A stretch of 64,000 nt of DNA, taken from DASVUC01 sp036387255. GTDB lineage: Bacteria; Planctomycetota; Phycisphaerae; Tepidisphaerales; Tepidisphaeraceae. The notes beneath the pieces are model-generated. The model saw nothing but the letters and a program-made list of their open reading frames with translations. It was not told the DNA's origin and ran no database searches. The position numbers were made by a program, and so were the translations under genes. Shown here piece after piece: positions 25,097 through 33,022 of the stretch. The DNA is taken from the NCBI GenBank assembly GCA_036387255.1, contig DASVUC010000311.1:28850-92849 (forward strand), read 5' to 3'. How positions within the stretch are numbered: the stretch's first letter is position 1; each line of letters opens with the position of its first letter.

Positions 25097-26362
25097 CTAT
25101 CGCCGCCGCCTTCTGCTGGTCGTGCGCTTCGCTTCGCTCGTCGCGGCGTTCTTCTTCATCTCTGGCGTTTGCACGGGTTCGCCTTCACCCTTGATCAGCT
25201 CCGCGTCGGGCCACCAGAATTTCGCTACGCCCCAGTAGAGCTCTTCCTGCACGTCGAGCGGTGAAAGCTTCTGGCCGAGGCGCGGCTTCTCCCCGTCGAT
25301 GGCGACGCCGTTGATGGTCCAGCCGGTGTTGGTGTCGATGTCGATGAAGGTGGCTTTGCGCTTGGGGTCTTTGTTCATGGTGAACTGCGAGACGAGGTCA
25401 GGCTCGACGTGCCGGTCGTAGGCGCGGACGAAGCCGGAGGGGTCACGGAACACCAGGAGCGGCAGGTCCTGGACTCTCACATTAGAAGGCGTTGTGCTGA
25501 TCTCTGCCGGGAGAATGGCGGCGGGGTTCCTGGCGGCGATCAGCACGACAGGCGTCTGGGGCTTCACGTCGCCGGTCTTCGCCAGCGGCTCGCGCGGGAG
25601 GATCGCGGCCGTCGGTCCCCCGATCTTTCCGACTCCCGCGTAGACCTTGGTCGCAGGGTGGGCGTCGCGCCACGCCTTCCAAGGCCCCTTCCAGACCGGC
25701 ACGCGGTTCAGGAAATTCTGCGGCTTGGCGCCGCCCGGCATCCGCCCGGTGACGCCGTTGATGAACTGCCCCACGCGCGAATTGTAGATGAGCAGCGCAT
25801 TGGCCGGCTCACAGACCACATCCAACTCCCGCGCCCGCACATCGCGCGTCACCATCGTCGCCAGGCATGCATTCGCGTACGCGTTCCACGCCAGCAGCAC
25901 GCGCTGATCCCGATCCGTCTGCACGATCACCGGGGTCCAGTAAAGCTGCGCGTAGGGGTAGGCGTAGTAGTTGTCACCCAGCGTCAGCCCGACAACCAGA
26001 TCATTCTCCCCCACGTTCCGCACATCCTCCACGGCCACGAGTTTCGGCTCATCGACAACGGTAAAGCGGCCCACCTCATTGGAGGTGAATCGATGGCCGA
26101 ACAGCGCCAGCACGGGCGCGAGCCCGATGAGCCACCACGCCCGCCGCCGGCCCGCGATGACCAGCGCGATCAGCGACACGCACGCAAGCAGCGACATCGC
26201 CACCATCCCCCACTGCATGCGGCGGGAGATCATGATGACCGTCAGCCCGTAAGGCTCGCGAATCCATCCCGGATGTGTTCCGTAAGCCATCACGGCGCCG
26301 AAGAAAACAGCCAGCGCAATCAGTCCCACCGGCCCCCAAATCGCCAGCCCATCCTTGCGCAT
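25097..26362 (-). CDS. DUF3179 domain-containing membrane protein
   Basis: A 421-residue protein. Two or three membrane helices occupy about residues 10-90 (VGLIALAVFFGAVMAYG; WGMVAMSLLACVSLIALVI; WLIGLAPVLALFG). The rest fits DUF3179: NDLVVGLTLGDNYYAYPYAQL (matching the family's DGEARAYP start), VLLAWNAYANACLATM, LLIYNSRVGQFINGVTG, and the end LSPLDVQEELYWGVAKFWWPD. The usual CPLC-type cysteine motif is not conserved (NAYANAC). The C-terminus ends in an Arg-rich tail (TTSRRRRR). Biochemical role unknown. It is convergent with the DUF2892-like gene. Confidence 0.7.
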   Translation of the reverse strand: MRKDGLAIWGPVGLIALAVFFGAVMAYGTHPGWIREPYGLTVIMISRRMQWGMVAMSLLACVSLIALVIAGRRRAWWLIGLAPVLALFGHRFTSNEVGRFTVVDEPKLVAVEDVRNVGENDLVVGLTLGDNYYAYPYAQLYWTPVIVQTDRDQRVLLAWNAYANACLATMVTRDVRARELDVVCEPANALLIYNSRVGQFINGVTGRMPGGAKPQNFLNRVPVWKGPWKAWRDAHPATKVYAGVGKIGGPTAAILPREPLAKTGDVKPQTPVVLIAARNPAAILPAEISTTPSNVRVQDLPLLVFRDPSGFVRAYDRHVEPDLVSQFTMNKDPKRKATFIDIDTNTGWTINGVAIDGEKPRLGQKLSPLDVQEELYWGVAKFWWPDAELIKGEGEPVQTPEMKKNAATSEAKRTTSRRRRR

Positions 26363-26543
26363 GGTTCAAATATCGGGTAAGCAGCAACAACTATCAACAA
26401 AGCGCCGATGGCCTCATCGGATTCTGTGGCTTGTGGTGATCACGCCAGCGCCCCGCAGCGGGGCCGCTCAACATGGCCTGTGGGAAGCGAAGAGCAGATG
26501 ACGGCAAACCAACACGTCAAGGTTCGCATAGTATGATGTACCG

Positions 26544-27287
26544 ATGTCCCTCGTCGCGTCTGTCCGAGACCTCTACAAGATCTACCGAAAGCTGGGCACC
26601 AACGTCGAGGTGCGCGCGCTCAACAACATCAACCTTGACTTCGTCGAAGGCGAATACACCGCCATCATGGGCGCCTCCGGTTCCGGCAAGTCGACGCTGA
26701 TGAACATCCTGGGCTGCCTCGATCAGCCGACCAGCGGGCAGTACATCCTCGGCGACCGCGACGTGTCGCAGCTTCCCGACGATGAGCTGTCGCAAATCCG
26801 CTCGCAGCGCATCGGGTTCATCTTCCAGAACTTCAACCTGATCCAGCAGCTCACGGTGCTGGAAAACCTCGAAGTCCCCATGTTCTACATGGGCATTTCA
26901 CCCGTCGAACGCCGCCGCCGCGCCACGGAACTCGCGGAGCGTGTGGGCCTTTCGGAGCGGCTCGATCATCGCCCGATGCAGCTTTCGGGCGGCCAGCAGC
27001 AGCGTGTCTGCATCGCCCGCGCGATGGTGAACGAGCCGCTGATTCTGCTCGCCGACGAACCGACCGGGGCGCTGGACAGCAAGACAGGGCAGGCGATCCT
27101 GGAGCTGTTCGACAACCTCGTCGCAGCGGGGCGGACGATCATGCTCGTCACCCACGATCCCTCAGTGGGTCATCGCTGCCAGCGCGTGATCCACCTGCAC
27201 GACGGCCAAGTGAGCAAGGACGAGCGCAACGCCAGGCGAAGTGTGGATGCCGAAGCGGGCCAACTTTCCGATCACGTCACGATGTGA
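26544..27287 (+). CDS. ABC transporter ATP-binding protein, MacB/LolD type
   Basis: A 247-residue nucleotide-binding subunit. Walker A is GASGSGKST (about residues 44-52), the signature is LSGGQQQR (about 150), and Walker B plus catalytic Glu is LLADEPTGALD (about 170). The segment NFNLIQQLTVLENLEVPMFY and the EPTGALD form are typical of the MacB/LolD/FtsE-like class that powers lipoprotein release or efflux by MacB-type permeases. No permease gene adjoins it, so its partner must be elsewhere. A TATGAT lies seven bases before the ATG, so the transcript may be almost leaderless. Confidence 0.92.
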   Translation: MSLVASVRDLYKIYRKLGTNVEVRALNNINLDFVEGEYTAIMGASGSGKSTLMNILGCLDQPTSGQYILGDRDVSQLPDDELSQIRSQRIGFIFQNFNLIQQLTVLENLEVPMFYMGISPVERRRRATELAERVGLSERLDHRPMQLSGGQQQRVCIARAMVNEPLILLADEPTGALDSKTGQAILELFDNLVAAGRTIMLVTHDPSVGHRCQRVIHLHDGQVSKDERNARRSVDAEAGQLSDHVTM

Positions 27288-27372
27288 TGACTCGCTGCAT
27301 GGCATGGGCGTCTGACCATCTATCTTCTGGGGCGCCGATGAAACCTCACGGCACCCCGCGCTTCCAACCAGC

Positions 27373-27729
27373 ATGCGCCCTCTCATTCTTATGTCGCTCG
27401 CCCTTCTCATCGGCTGCTCCCACCCCTCCCCGCCGGCTACGCAATACATCACCGATCTGCACGCCCGGCTGATCGCACGCGCCCGCGAAATCGGGCGCGA
27501 GCAAGGGTATCCCCTTGAGGACGCCGTCTACCAGGTCCGCCGTGACAACGGGGGCTTCATCGTGCAAGTCGACCGCGCTCCCAACTACACCGGCTCCGGC
27601 GAGCCGGAGGTCGTCGTCGACGGCACCTTCTTCGTTCAGTTTGACCAGGAGGAGAAACCCAGCACGTTCATGGCGTTTGCGAAGAAGATTGATCTCAGCA
27701 CGAGGCCCGCCGCCTCGCACAGTCGTTGA
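27373..27729 (+). CDS. Small putative lipoprotein, unknown function
   Basis: A 118-residue protein with a short signal peptide ending in a lipobox, LLIGC (Cys15), so it is probably lipid-anchored. The mature part begins with SHPSPPATQYI, followed by a helix (HARLIARAREIGREQGY) and predicted strands (GGFIVQVDRAP; PEVVVDGTFFVQFDQ). No family recognised. It follows the ABC ATPase by 85 bases on the same strand and may be co-transcribed. Confidence 0.7.
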   Translation: MRPLILMSLALLIGCSHPSPPATQYITDLHARLIARAREIGREQGYPLEDAVYQVRRDNGGFIVQVDRAPNYTGSGEPEVVVDGTFFVQFDQEEKPSTFMAFAKKIDLSTRPAASHSR

Positions 27730-27800
27730 ACCCCGCACGTCCGGGCACCTTCGCGCGACGGAGCCGCTGGGCTCCCGCACTGTGTCATGAGATCCGTTGC

Positions 27801-29228
27801 TTACGCGGCGCGCTTGCGCCTATTGACCAATCCGCAGACTCCGCACGCGCCCGCCAGCGCGAGCGTGGTGGGTTCGGGGATGGTGATCGCGTCTCCGATG
27901 CCGATTCCGTTGCGATTGTCGTCGGTGAACACCTTCTTATTCGTCGCCAGCTTCCAAACCTGCGTGCCGTTCTGCGGCACCAGATTAAATTGCAGCAGCC
28001 GGTGCGTGCCCGGTTCGATGTTGAAGTCGTTGATGCCGTCCGACTGCCCCGGATCGTTCAGCACGAGGTGGCCGTTGACCATCGGCATGTCGACTTCGTG
28101 CAGCGAGTAATCAAGGTTGCTGATGAGCAGATCCAGTTCGGTGTCATTCGCGACGGCGGACCAGACGACGCCTTTGGACGTGATGTCGAGGTTCTGATCG
28201 TCCACCGTCTGCACGATGGCCTTGGTGACCGGGATGCCGTTCTTCAGCGTCAAGAGCGCATCGACCGGCAGCAGGTTCCAGCCCGCGTCGGCATCCTGCT
28301 GCATTTCCTGCTTGGTGTAACCGACGACGCCGGGCGCGAAGAGGATCGCGCTCTTGCTTCCGCGCATGCGATAGTGGGCCATCAGCGCGGAGAAATCGCC
28401 GCGGGAAAGCAGCGTGCCGTCCTTGGGAACCGATGCGCTCGAGACGTACTCATAATTCGAGTACGTGCCCTTGTTCGGATCGTGATCCGTGTCCAGCGCA
28501 TCATTGCCCTGCGCGTAGAAACGCGAAACGTACGGCGCCACTTTGCGGTTGCCGACCATCACCGGCACCGTGTAGCTCAGCCGCTTGATTGGCATGGTGA
28601 ACAGGTTCGTGCGGATCTGCGCGGGTGTGGTCCCAGTGACAAAATCCGGCGCGCCCGGCAGCAGGCTCGGAACCGCGAGCGACGCCGAGGCGCTGACATA
28701 GAAGTCGTTCCAGGAATAGACATTCTGAAACCTGGCGGCCGTCGCGGGCGGTTTGGCCGCGGGGCGCGTGGAATCGTTCTGCACCGCGTAAAGGTTGAAG
28801 GTGCCTACGAGTGCCGCGGCGCTCTTGGCGGAATTTTTCACCAGATCGGTCAGCGCCTTGGTTCGTGACACCGCATCCGGTGAGACGTAATCGGCGATGA
28901 CGTAGTTGATCTGCCACTTATCGAACAGGCTCCTGGCGGCCGGTGTGGTCAGGTTGCTCGTGACCTTCACCGCCAGCGGGTTGCTGGCGTTTTGCGCGAT
29001 GCGGTTGCCGAAGAGCGCATCGATGATCGACGCATTGGAATCGTTCAATTCCGGCAGCGGGAACAAGCCTAGATCGCTGCGGCCCGCCGGGGCATCCAGC
29101 ACCGGCAGAATGGTCTGCGGGGGCACTTCGGAATCCATAAACGGCGCCGCGCCAAGCGTCATCGTCGTCATGCCCAGCCCCAAAGCCGCGGCCGAAATAA
29201 ACTGAATTTGACCGCGCCTTGCACCCAT
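27801..29228 (-). CDS. PEP-CTERM sorting domain protein
   Basis: A 475-residue exported protein. The N-terminus (MGARRGQIQFISAAALGLGMTTMTLGAAP) looks like a signal peptide; the C-terminus is a PEP-CTERM signal: IPEPTTLALAGACGVCGLVNRRKRAA, i.e. PEP motif, hydrophobic helix and basic tail. Such proteins are thought to be processed by an exosortase and displayed on the surface or in extracellular matrix. The middle region, with LDTDHDPNKGTYSNYEY and a late beta-rich part, has no clear family. AAGGGAG upstream of the ATG may be the ribosome site. Confidence 0.85.
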   Translation of the reverse strand: MGARRGQIQFISAAALGLGMTTMTLGAAPFMDSEVPPQTILPVLDAPAGRSDLGLFPLPELNDSNASIIDALFGNRIAQNASNPLAVKVTSNLTTPAARSLFDKWQINYVIADYVSPDAVSRTKALTDLVKNSAKSAAALVGTFNLYAVQNDSTRPAAKPPATAARFQNVYSWNDFYVSASASLAVPSLLPGAPDFVTGTTPAQIRTNLFTMPIKRLSYTVPVMVGNRKVAPYVSRFYAQGNDALDTDHDPNKGTYSNYEYVSSASVPKDGTLLSRGDFSALMAHYRMRGSKSAILFAPGVVGYTKQEMQQDADAGWNLLPVDALLTLKNGIPVTKAIVQTVDDQNLDITSKGVVWSAVANDTELDLLISNLDYSLHEVDMPMVNGHLVLNDPGQSDGINDFNIEPGTHRLLQFNLVPQNGTQVWKLATNKKVFTDDNRNGIGIGDAITIPEPTTLALAGACGVCGLVNRRKRAA

Positions 29229-29475
29229 GGACAGACTCCCTTCGTCCCCAAGCGGCTGAGACCGCTCGGTTTACGTCGAACCTCGACGCCTTTTGGCTTC
29301 GTAGTGCTTTCAAGCGGACGCGCGCACTTTGACGCACAAAGTCCGCCCTCGCTGCTCGCATCCCTTTGCATACAGCGAACTAAGCTTTATTTTCGGCTAG
29401 CAAGGCCCCCGCGACTTCACCAATTCGCCGGTACTATCGGCCGCGCACACAGGTCATTTGATCGCGAAGTCTTCT

Positions 29476-31323
29476 ATGGAAACGCTCACCGCTCCCCCGC
29501 CCGCACAAGCCGCCGAGCCGCGGCGATTCTTCGCCGAGCCCACCCTCCTCCGCACCGGCGCGATGATGCTCGTCATTGTCCTCTTCACCGGCGCGGCGTT
29601 CTGGCGCGTGTGGCTCGGATCGCTCGGCGAGAAACGCTTTGATTTCGTCGACTGGGACGACCCCAAGACCATCGCGGCGAATCCCGACTTCAATCCGCCT
29701 TCGGTCGGCAGCTTGCTGAAGTACTGGAAAGAGCCTTACCTCGACTTGTACATCCCGGTGACGTACACGGTGTGGACCGGCGTGGCTGCGATTGCGAAGC
29801 TGCCGGTGGCGGATGAGCGGGGAATCGCCGTTGATCCTTATCCGTTCCACGCGGCGAATATCCTGTCGCACATCCTGAGCGCGCTCCTGGTCTTCGCAAT
29901 CCTGCGCCTGCTGGTAGCGGAGGAATGGGCTGCGCTCTTGGGCGCACTCTTCTTCGCGCTGCACCCGGTGCAAGTGGAGCCGATCGCGTGGGTATCGGGA
30001 TTCAAAGACGCCCTCAGCGGATTGTTCACCCTGGCGGCGATCTGGCAGTACCTGCTCTACGCAACCCGCCGCGAAGCGGGCGAAGAAGGCGCCGCCTGGC
30101 AGGTTCCGTATCTGCTGGCGACGATCTTTTTCCTCCTCGCGATGCTGGCCAAGCCTTCCGCGCTGACGGTGCCGATTATCGTGGGGATCATCGATCTGTT
30201 CCTCCTGCGGCGCAAGTGGGAAGACGTCAGCGGACCGCTTTGGATTTGGCTGCTGATGTCGTTGGCGTTCCTCCAGGTTGGTCGTATGGCTCAGCGGGCG
30301 ACGCCGCTGGATTACATCCCGCCGCTGTTCGCCCGGCCGATGCTCGCGCTGGTGGCGCTGGCGTTCCACCTGTATCACCTGGTCTTCCCGGTGGGGCTGG
30401 CGGCGGATTACAGTTTGTCTCCTGAGCGTCTGCTGAAGATGCCGCTGACTTACGTGGTGTGGATCATTCCGGCCGCGATCATTGCGCTTTGCTACTACTA
30501 CCGAAACCGCGCCGGTTGGGCGGTGGTGGCGGCGGGTGTCTTCGGGGCGGCGGTGCTGCCGGTGCTGGGGCTGCTGCCGTTCGACTTTCAGTATTACTCA
30601 TCTGTTGCGGATCGATACCTTTACGTCGCGATGCTGGGGCCTTCGCTGTTGATCGCATATCTGCTTTCGCGCTACCCCAAGGTGCCCCTGGCGGCTGCGG
30701 GCATAACGCTCGTGCTGGTGCTGGGCGTGCTGACGTATCGCCAAACGGAACACTGGCGCGACAACGAAAGACTCTTCGGTCACACGCTCTCGGTGAACCC
30801 GCGCAGCCTGGTCGCACACCAGATGCTGGGCAACGCCGCCGCCCGCGACAACAACACCGACAGCGCCATCTACCACTACAAAGAAGCGCTGATCACCAAG
30901 CCCAATGACCCGGAAACGGAATACAACCTGGCAAACATGCTCGTGAAGCGCGAGAGCGTGGCGGAATCTCTGCCGCACTTTGAGAACGCGGTGAAGAACC
31001 GAACGACGGATCCACGCTTCCATCACAACTACGGCGACGCCCTGCGGCGACTGAACCGATTGGACGAGGCGTGCGAGAAGTACTCCACCGCCGCCGCGGT
31101 TGCGCAGCCGGGCGATCCGATGCTGGAACTGTCCAAGACCCACCTGGCGCAGGTGCAGCTCGAGATCGCGCAGCGCTACGCCACCGAGCAAAACTGGGCT
31201 AGCGCCATTCCGCACTATGAGGCGGCGCTCAAGGCGGACCCGAGCAACCCGGAGATGATCGCCGCCCAGACCGGTTTGGCTGAAGCCCGCCGCCGCATGG
31301 GCTCCCGCACAGCTCGTCCGTGA
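29476..31323 (+). CDS. Multipass membrane protein with C-terminal TPR repeats
   Basis: A 615-residue protein: about ten to twelve membrane helices up to about residue 425, then four TPR-like units (about 440-605: LVAHQMLGNAAA, DPETEYNLANMLV, DPRFHHNYGDALR, NWASAIPHYEAALKADP). The membrane part has features of the TMTC/O-mannosyltransferase-like TPR family: VDWDDPKTI near the first loop (acidic DWDD), FHAANILSHILSALLVF, HPVQVEPIAWVSGFKD and YYSSVADRYLYVAM. Eukaryotic relatives are glycosyltransferases, so a glycan-transfer role on exported proteins is a reasonable guess. I take ATG 29476; an in-frame TTG at 29458 is the alternative. It is divergent from the PEP-CTERM gene. Confidence 0.8.
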   Translation: METLTAPPPAQAAEPRRFFAEPTLLRTGAMMLVIVLFTGAAFWRVWLGSLGEKRFDFVDWDDPKTIAANPDFNPPSVGSLLKYWKEPYLDLYIPVTYTVWTGVAAIAKLPVADERGIAVDPYPFHAANILSHILSALLVFAILRLLVAEEWAALLGALFFALHPVQVEPIAWVSGFKDALSGLFTLAAIWQYLLYATRREAGEEGAAWQVPYLLATIFFLLAMLAKPSALTVPIIVGIIDLFLLRRKWEDVSGPLWIWLLMSLAFLQVGRMAQRATPLDYIPPLFARPMLALVALAFHLYHLVFPVGLAADYSLSPERLLKMPLTYVVWIIPAAIIALCYYYRNRAGWAVVAAGVFGAAVLPVLGLLPFDFQYYSSVADRYLYVAMLGPSLLIAYLLSRYPKVPLAAAGITLVLVLGVLTYRQTEHWRDNERLFGHTLSVNPRSLVAHQMLGNAAARDNNTDSAIYHYKEALITKPNDPETEYNLANMLVKRESVAESLPHFENAVKNRTTDPRFHHNYGDALRRLNRLDEACEKYSTAAAVAQPGDPMLELSKTHLAQVQLEIAQRYATEQNWASAIPHYEAALKADPSNPEMIAAQTGLAEARRRMGSRTARP

Positions 31324-31475
31324 TCCCCTGCTGCGATAGCCTGCGATCAACGACCGCGCGGAACCTGACCCACCAGCACGTGGGGTCTTTCAACGCTCCG
31401 CCTGCGCGTTTCGGGCGGCGATATCCGGAACTTTGTCCGCTCCGCCGCGTCGCAGACATGCTGTAGGGAGTCATA

Positions 31476-32195
31476 ATGCCACGTCGCCGCGGCTTTTCTC
31501 TGGTCGAGCTCCTGGTCGTGATCGGCATGATCGCGATCTTGATCGGCCTCCTCCTCCCCGCCCTCATCCGCGCCCGGGAAAGCGCCAAATCCATCAAGTG
31601 CGCGGCGCAGCTCAGCGAGATCGGCAAAGCGATCTTCGCCTACGCGACCTGGAACAAGGGCAAGACCCCGTGCTGGTCGTGGCGTCACGAGTGGCCCAAC
31701 GATCCCAATCCGCCCGTCGCCGAAGATCCAAACTGGTCCGGCCCGGGGTGGCCGGTGCTGCTCATCCCCTACCTGGGCCACAAGCCGGACGGCGCCGTTT
31801 GGAACTGCCCCGGCTTCCCGCAGGACAAGCGCGTGAACTACTTCATCGGAGCGCGGTGGATGCACGAGCAGGTTCCGCTGATCCGGTCGATGCCGCTGAG
31901 CCGCATCAAGACCGCCAGCACCTACCTTCTTGCCGCCGAGTGTACGGCTCAGAATTATTATCCCCCCGCCTACGGCGAAGACCTCACCAGCGAGTTCGAA
32001 GACATCGACAAAGATGACGGCGCCACCAATTGCCTCGTCTTCTCCGGCGAGTCCGGCGGCTTCAACATGCACCGCAGCGGCAACAACATCCTCTTCGGCG
32101 ACGGCCACGTCGCATTCTTCAAAAAGTACGATCCCACCGCGATCACCTCCAGCCCCTTTACGATGAAGACCTGGGAGCAGGCGGGGCCGGAGTGA
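31476..32195 (+). CDS. Pseudopilin with H-X9-DG motif
   Basis: A 239-residue prepilin-like protein of a type greatly expanded in planctomycetes. The cleavage motif is RRGFSLVELLVVIGMIAILIGLLLP (cleaved after Gly, Glu at +5). Near the C-terminus is H-X9-DG: His at NMHRSG, then nine residues to DG in FGDGHVAFF. This marks the DUF1559/H-X9-DG group, although at 239 residues it is short. AGGGAG lies six bases before ATG 31476. It stands alone, apart from the main pseudopilin operon; function unknown. Confidence 0.85.
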   Translation: MPRRRGFSLVELLVVIGMIAILIGLLLPALIRARESAKSIKCAAQLSEIGKAIFAYATWNKGKTPCWSWRHEWPNDPNPPVAEDPNWSGPGWPVLLIPYLGHKPDGAVWNCPGFPQDKRVNYFIGARWMHEQVPLIRSMPLSRIKTASTYLLAAECTAQNYYPPAYGEDLTSEFEDIDKDDGATNCLVFSGESGGFNMHRSGNNILFGDGHVAFFKKYDPTAITSSPFTMKTWEQAGPE

Positions 32196-32375
32196 AGGGG
32201 CGGAGCGGGCAGGAACGGGGGGCGAATCTGCCTGTCGACAACTCAGCGGTCTGTGGGATGCTCTTTTTGTATGCACCGAAAAAAACTTTTCCCCGGTGCT
32301 GGCGCATGAGGCGGGATTGTTGTCGATTGCACAGCAATTTGCTGCTTTTTTAGGTGAAGCGTCCGATATTTAGGG

Positions 32376-32403
32376 TTGACGCCTTGGGGGATGGTTCTAG
32401 AAT
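32376..32403 (+). promoter_or_regulatory. Sigma-70-type promoter of the riboswitch transcript
   Basis: TTGACG (32376-32381) and TAGAAT (32398-32403) are separated by 16 bases, one of the best housekeeping promoters in the window. Transcription should begin near 32410, seven or so bases before the aptamer. Confidence 0.7.
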
Positions 32404-32416
32404 CGCCCTTGCTTTG

Positions 32417-32588
32417 ACCGCCTAAGCCTCTGAGCGTCTCAGGGGCACGGAGAACCCAACGCGGACTTTTGGTGTGTGCCGCGTCGTCGATCTGCTTGCA
32501 AAACAAGCACCTCGGCATGGGCTAATTGGTCCTCTATGACCAAGGGAGACTTTCAACTCCCAGCCCGTCAGCTAACTCCGTCGGCCTG
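32417..32588 (+). ncRNA. c-di-AMP riboswitch (ydaO/yuaA class) aptamer
   Basis: The RNA matches the conserved core of the c-di-AMP riboswitch block by block, in order: gcctaagcc (32420-32428), cacggagaaccc (32446-32457), cttttgg, gggctaat (32519-32526), a stem ttggtc/gaccaa (32526-32543), a second stem gggag/ctccc (32543-32562), then gcccgtcagctaactccg (32563-32580) and ggc. This is the same layout as the crystallised Thermoanaerobacter aptamer. It carries an additional hairpin (tgcttg-caaaa-caagca, 32493-32509) in the loop between the two halves. The P1 closing stem looks weak, which I cannot resolve by eye. c-di-AMP riboswitches usually shut off wall hydrolase or potassium/osmolyte transporter genes. 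Confidence 0.9.
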
Positions 32589-32635
32589 TGAAAGGGCTCA
32601 ACGCGTCCGTCCGCGTTCCGACCCTTCAAGTTTTT
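32589..32635 (+). terminator. Intrinsic terminator serving as riboswitch expression platform
   Basis: Immediately after the aptamer tgaaaggg pairs with acccttca (one bulge) around an inner perfect stem aacgcg/cgcgtt (32600-32605 with 32612-32617), followed by ag and TTTTT (32631-32635). A terminator directly abutting the 3' side of the aptamer indicates control by premature termination, probably stopping transcription when c-di-AMP is bound. Confidence 0.75.
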
Positions 32636-32740
32636 CACCCTGGTTGCTTTTTCGTACCCCGGTCGCGCTGTCGTTTGCGCCGGAGCGGAAAAGTGCATCA
32701 ACAGCGCCCAAGTGCTATGGGGCGCAAAGGAGAGGTCGCG

Positions 32741-32950
32741 ATGTCTCAATATGCTGAACACCTGCGCAAGGCGATCGAGAATTTGATCGACGCCAAGCTG
32801 AATGACGCCCTTCGCCCCGGCGGGATCGACCGCCTGCGGGCGCACCGCGTCACGGGTGTGGCCTCGATCGACATTCGCAATGCCGAGCGCCGTCTGGATG
32901 ACGCCTTGGCGAACCTGCCGGTGGACGATCACGTCCTGGCAGATGCCTAG
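32741..32950 (+). CDS. 69-residue protein under c-di-AMP riboswitch control, unknown function
   Basis: The protein is soluble and strongly charged, without signal peptide or membrane helix. It has two likely helices (SQYAEHLRKAIENLIDAKLND and NAERRLDDALANLP) around a short central segment, RVTGVASIDIRNA. No family recognised. A clear ribosome site, AAAGGAGAGG, lies just before ATG 32741, and a hairpin gcgccc/gggcgc occurs 10-30 bases upstream. The gene is monocistronic: promoter at 32376, riboswitch and terminator in the leader, and a strong terminator at 32971. It is thus the only gene controlled by this riboswitch, unlike the transporters and hydrolases normally found behind this aptamer. 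Confidence 0.85.
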   Translation: MSQYAEHLRKAIENLIDAKLNDALRPGGIDRLRAHRVTGVASIDIRNAERRLDDALANLPVDDHVLADA

Positions 32951-32970
32951 TCTCGTTTTGTCCTAGCAAG

Positions 32971-33004
32971 AAAGCCGCCAGGATTGCTTCCGGGCGGCTT
33001 TTTT
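32971..33004 (+). terminator. Rho-independent terminator after the 69-residue gene
   Basis: aagccgcc (32972-32979) pairs with ggcggctt (32993-33000), followed by TTTT. It closes the riboswitch-controlled unit before the convergent PEP-CTERM gene. Confidence 0.85.
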
Positions 33005-33022
33005 CATGCGCGGGGTCTTCAT

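Noticed and set aside
27297..27314. Fourth family A repeat copy
   Set aside because: Only about 13 bases of one arm (ggcatgggcgtct) are present, with no partner arm; listed only as a possible relic.
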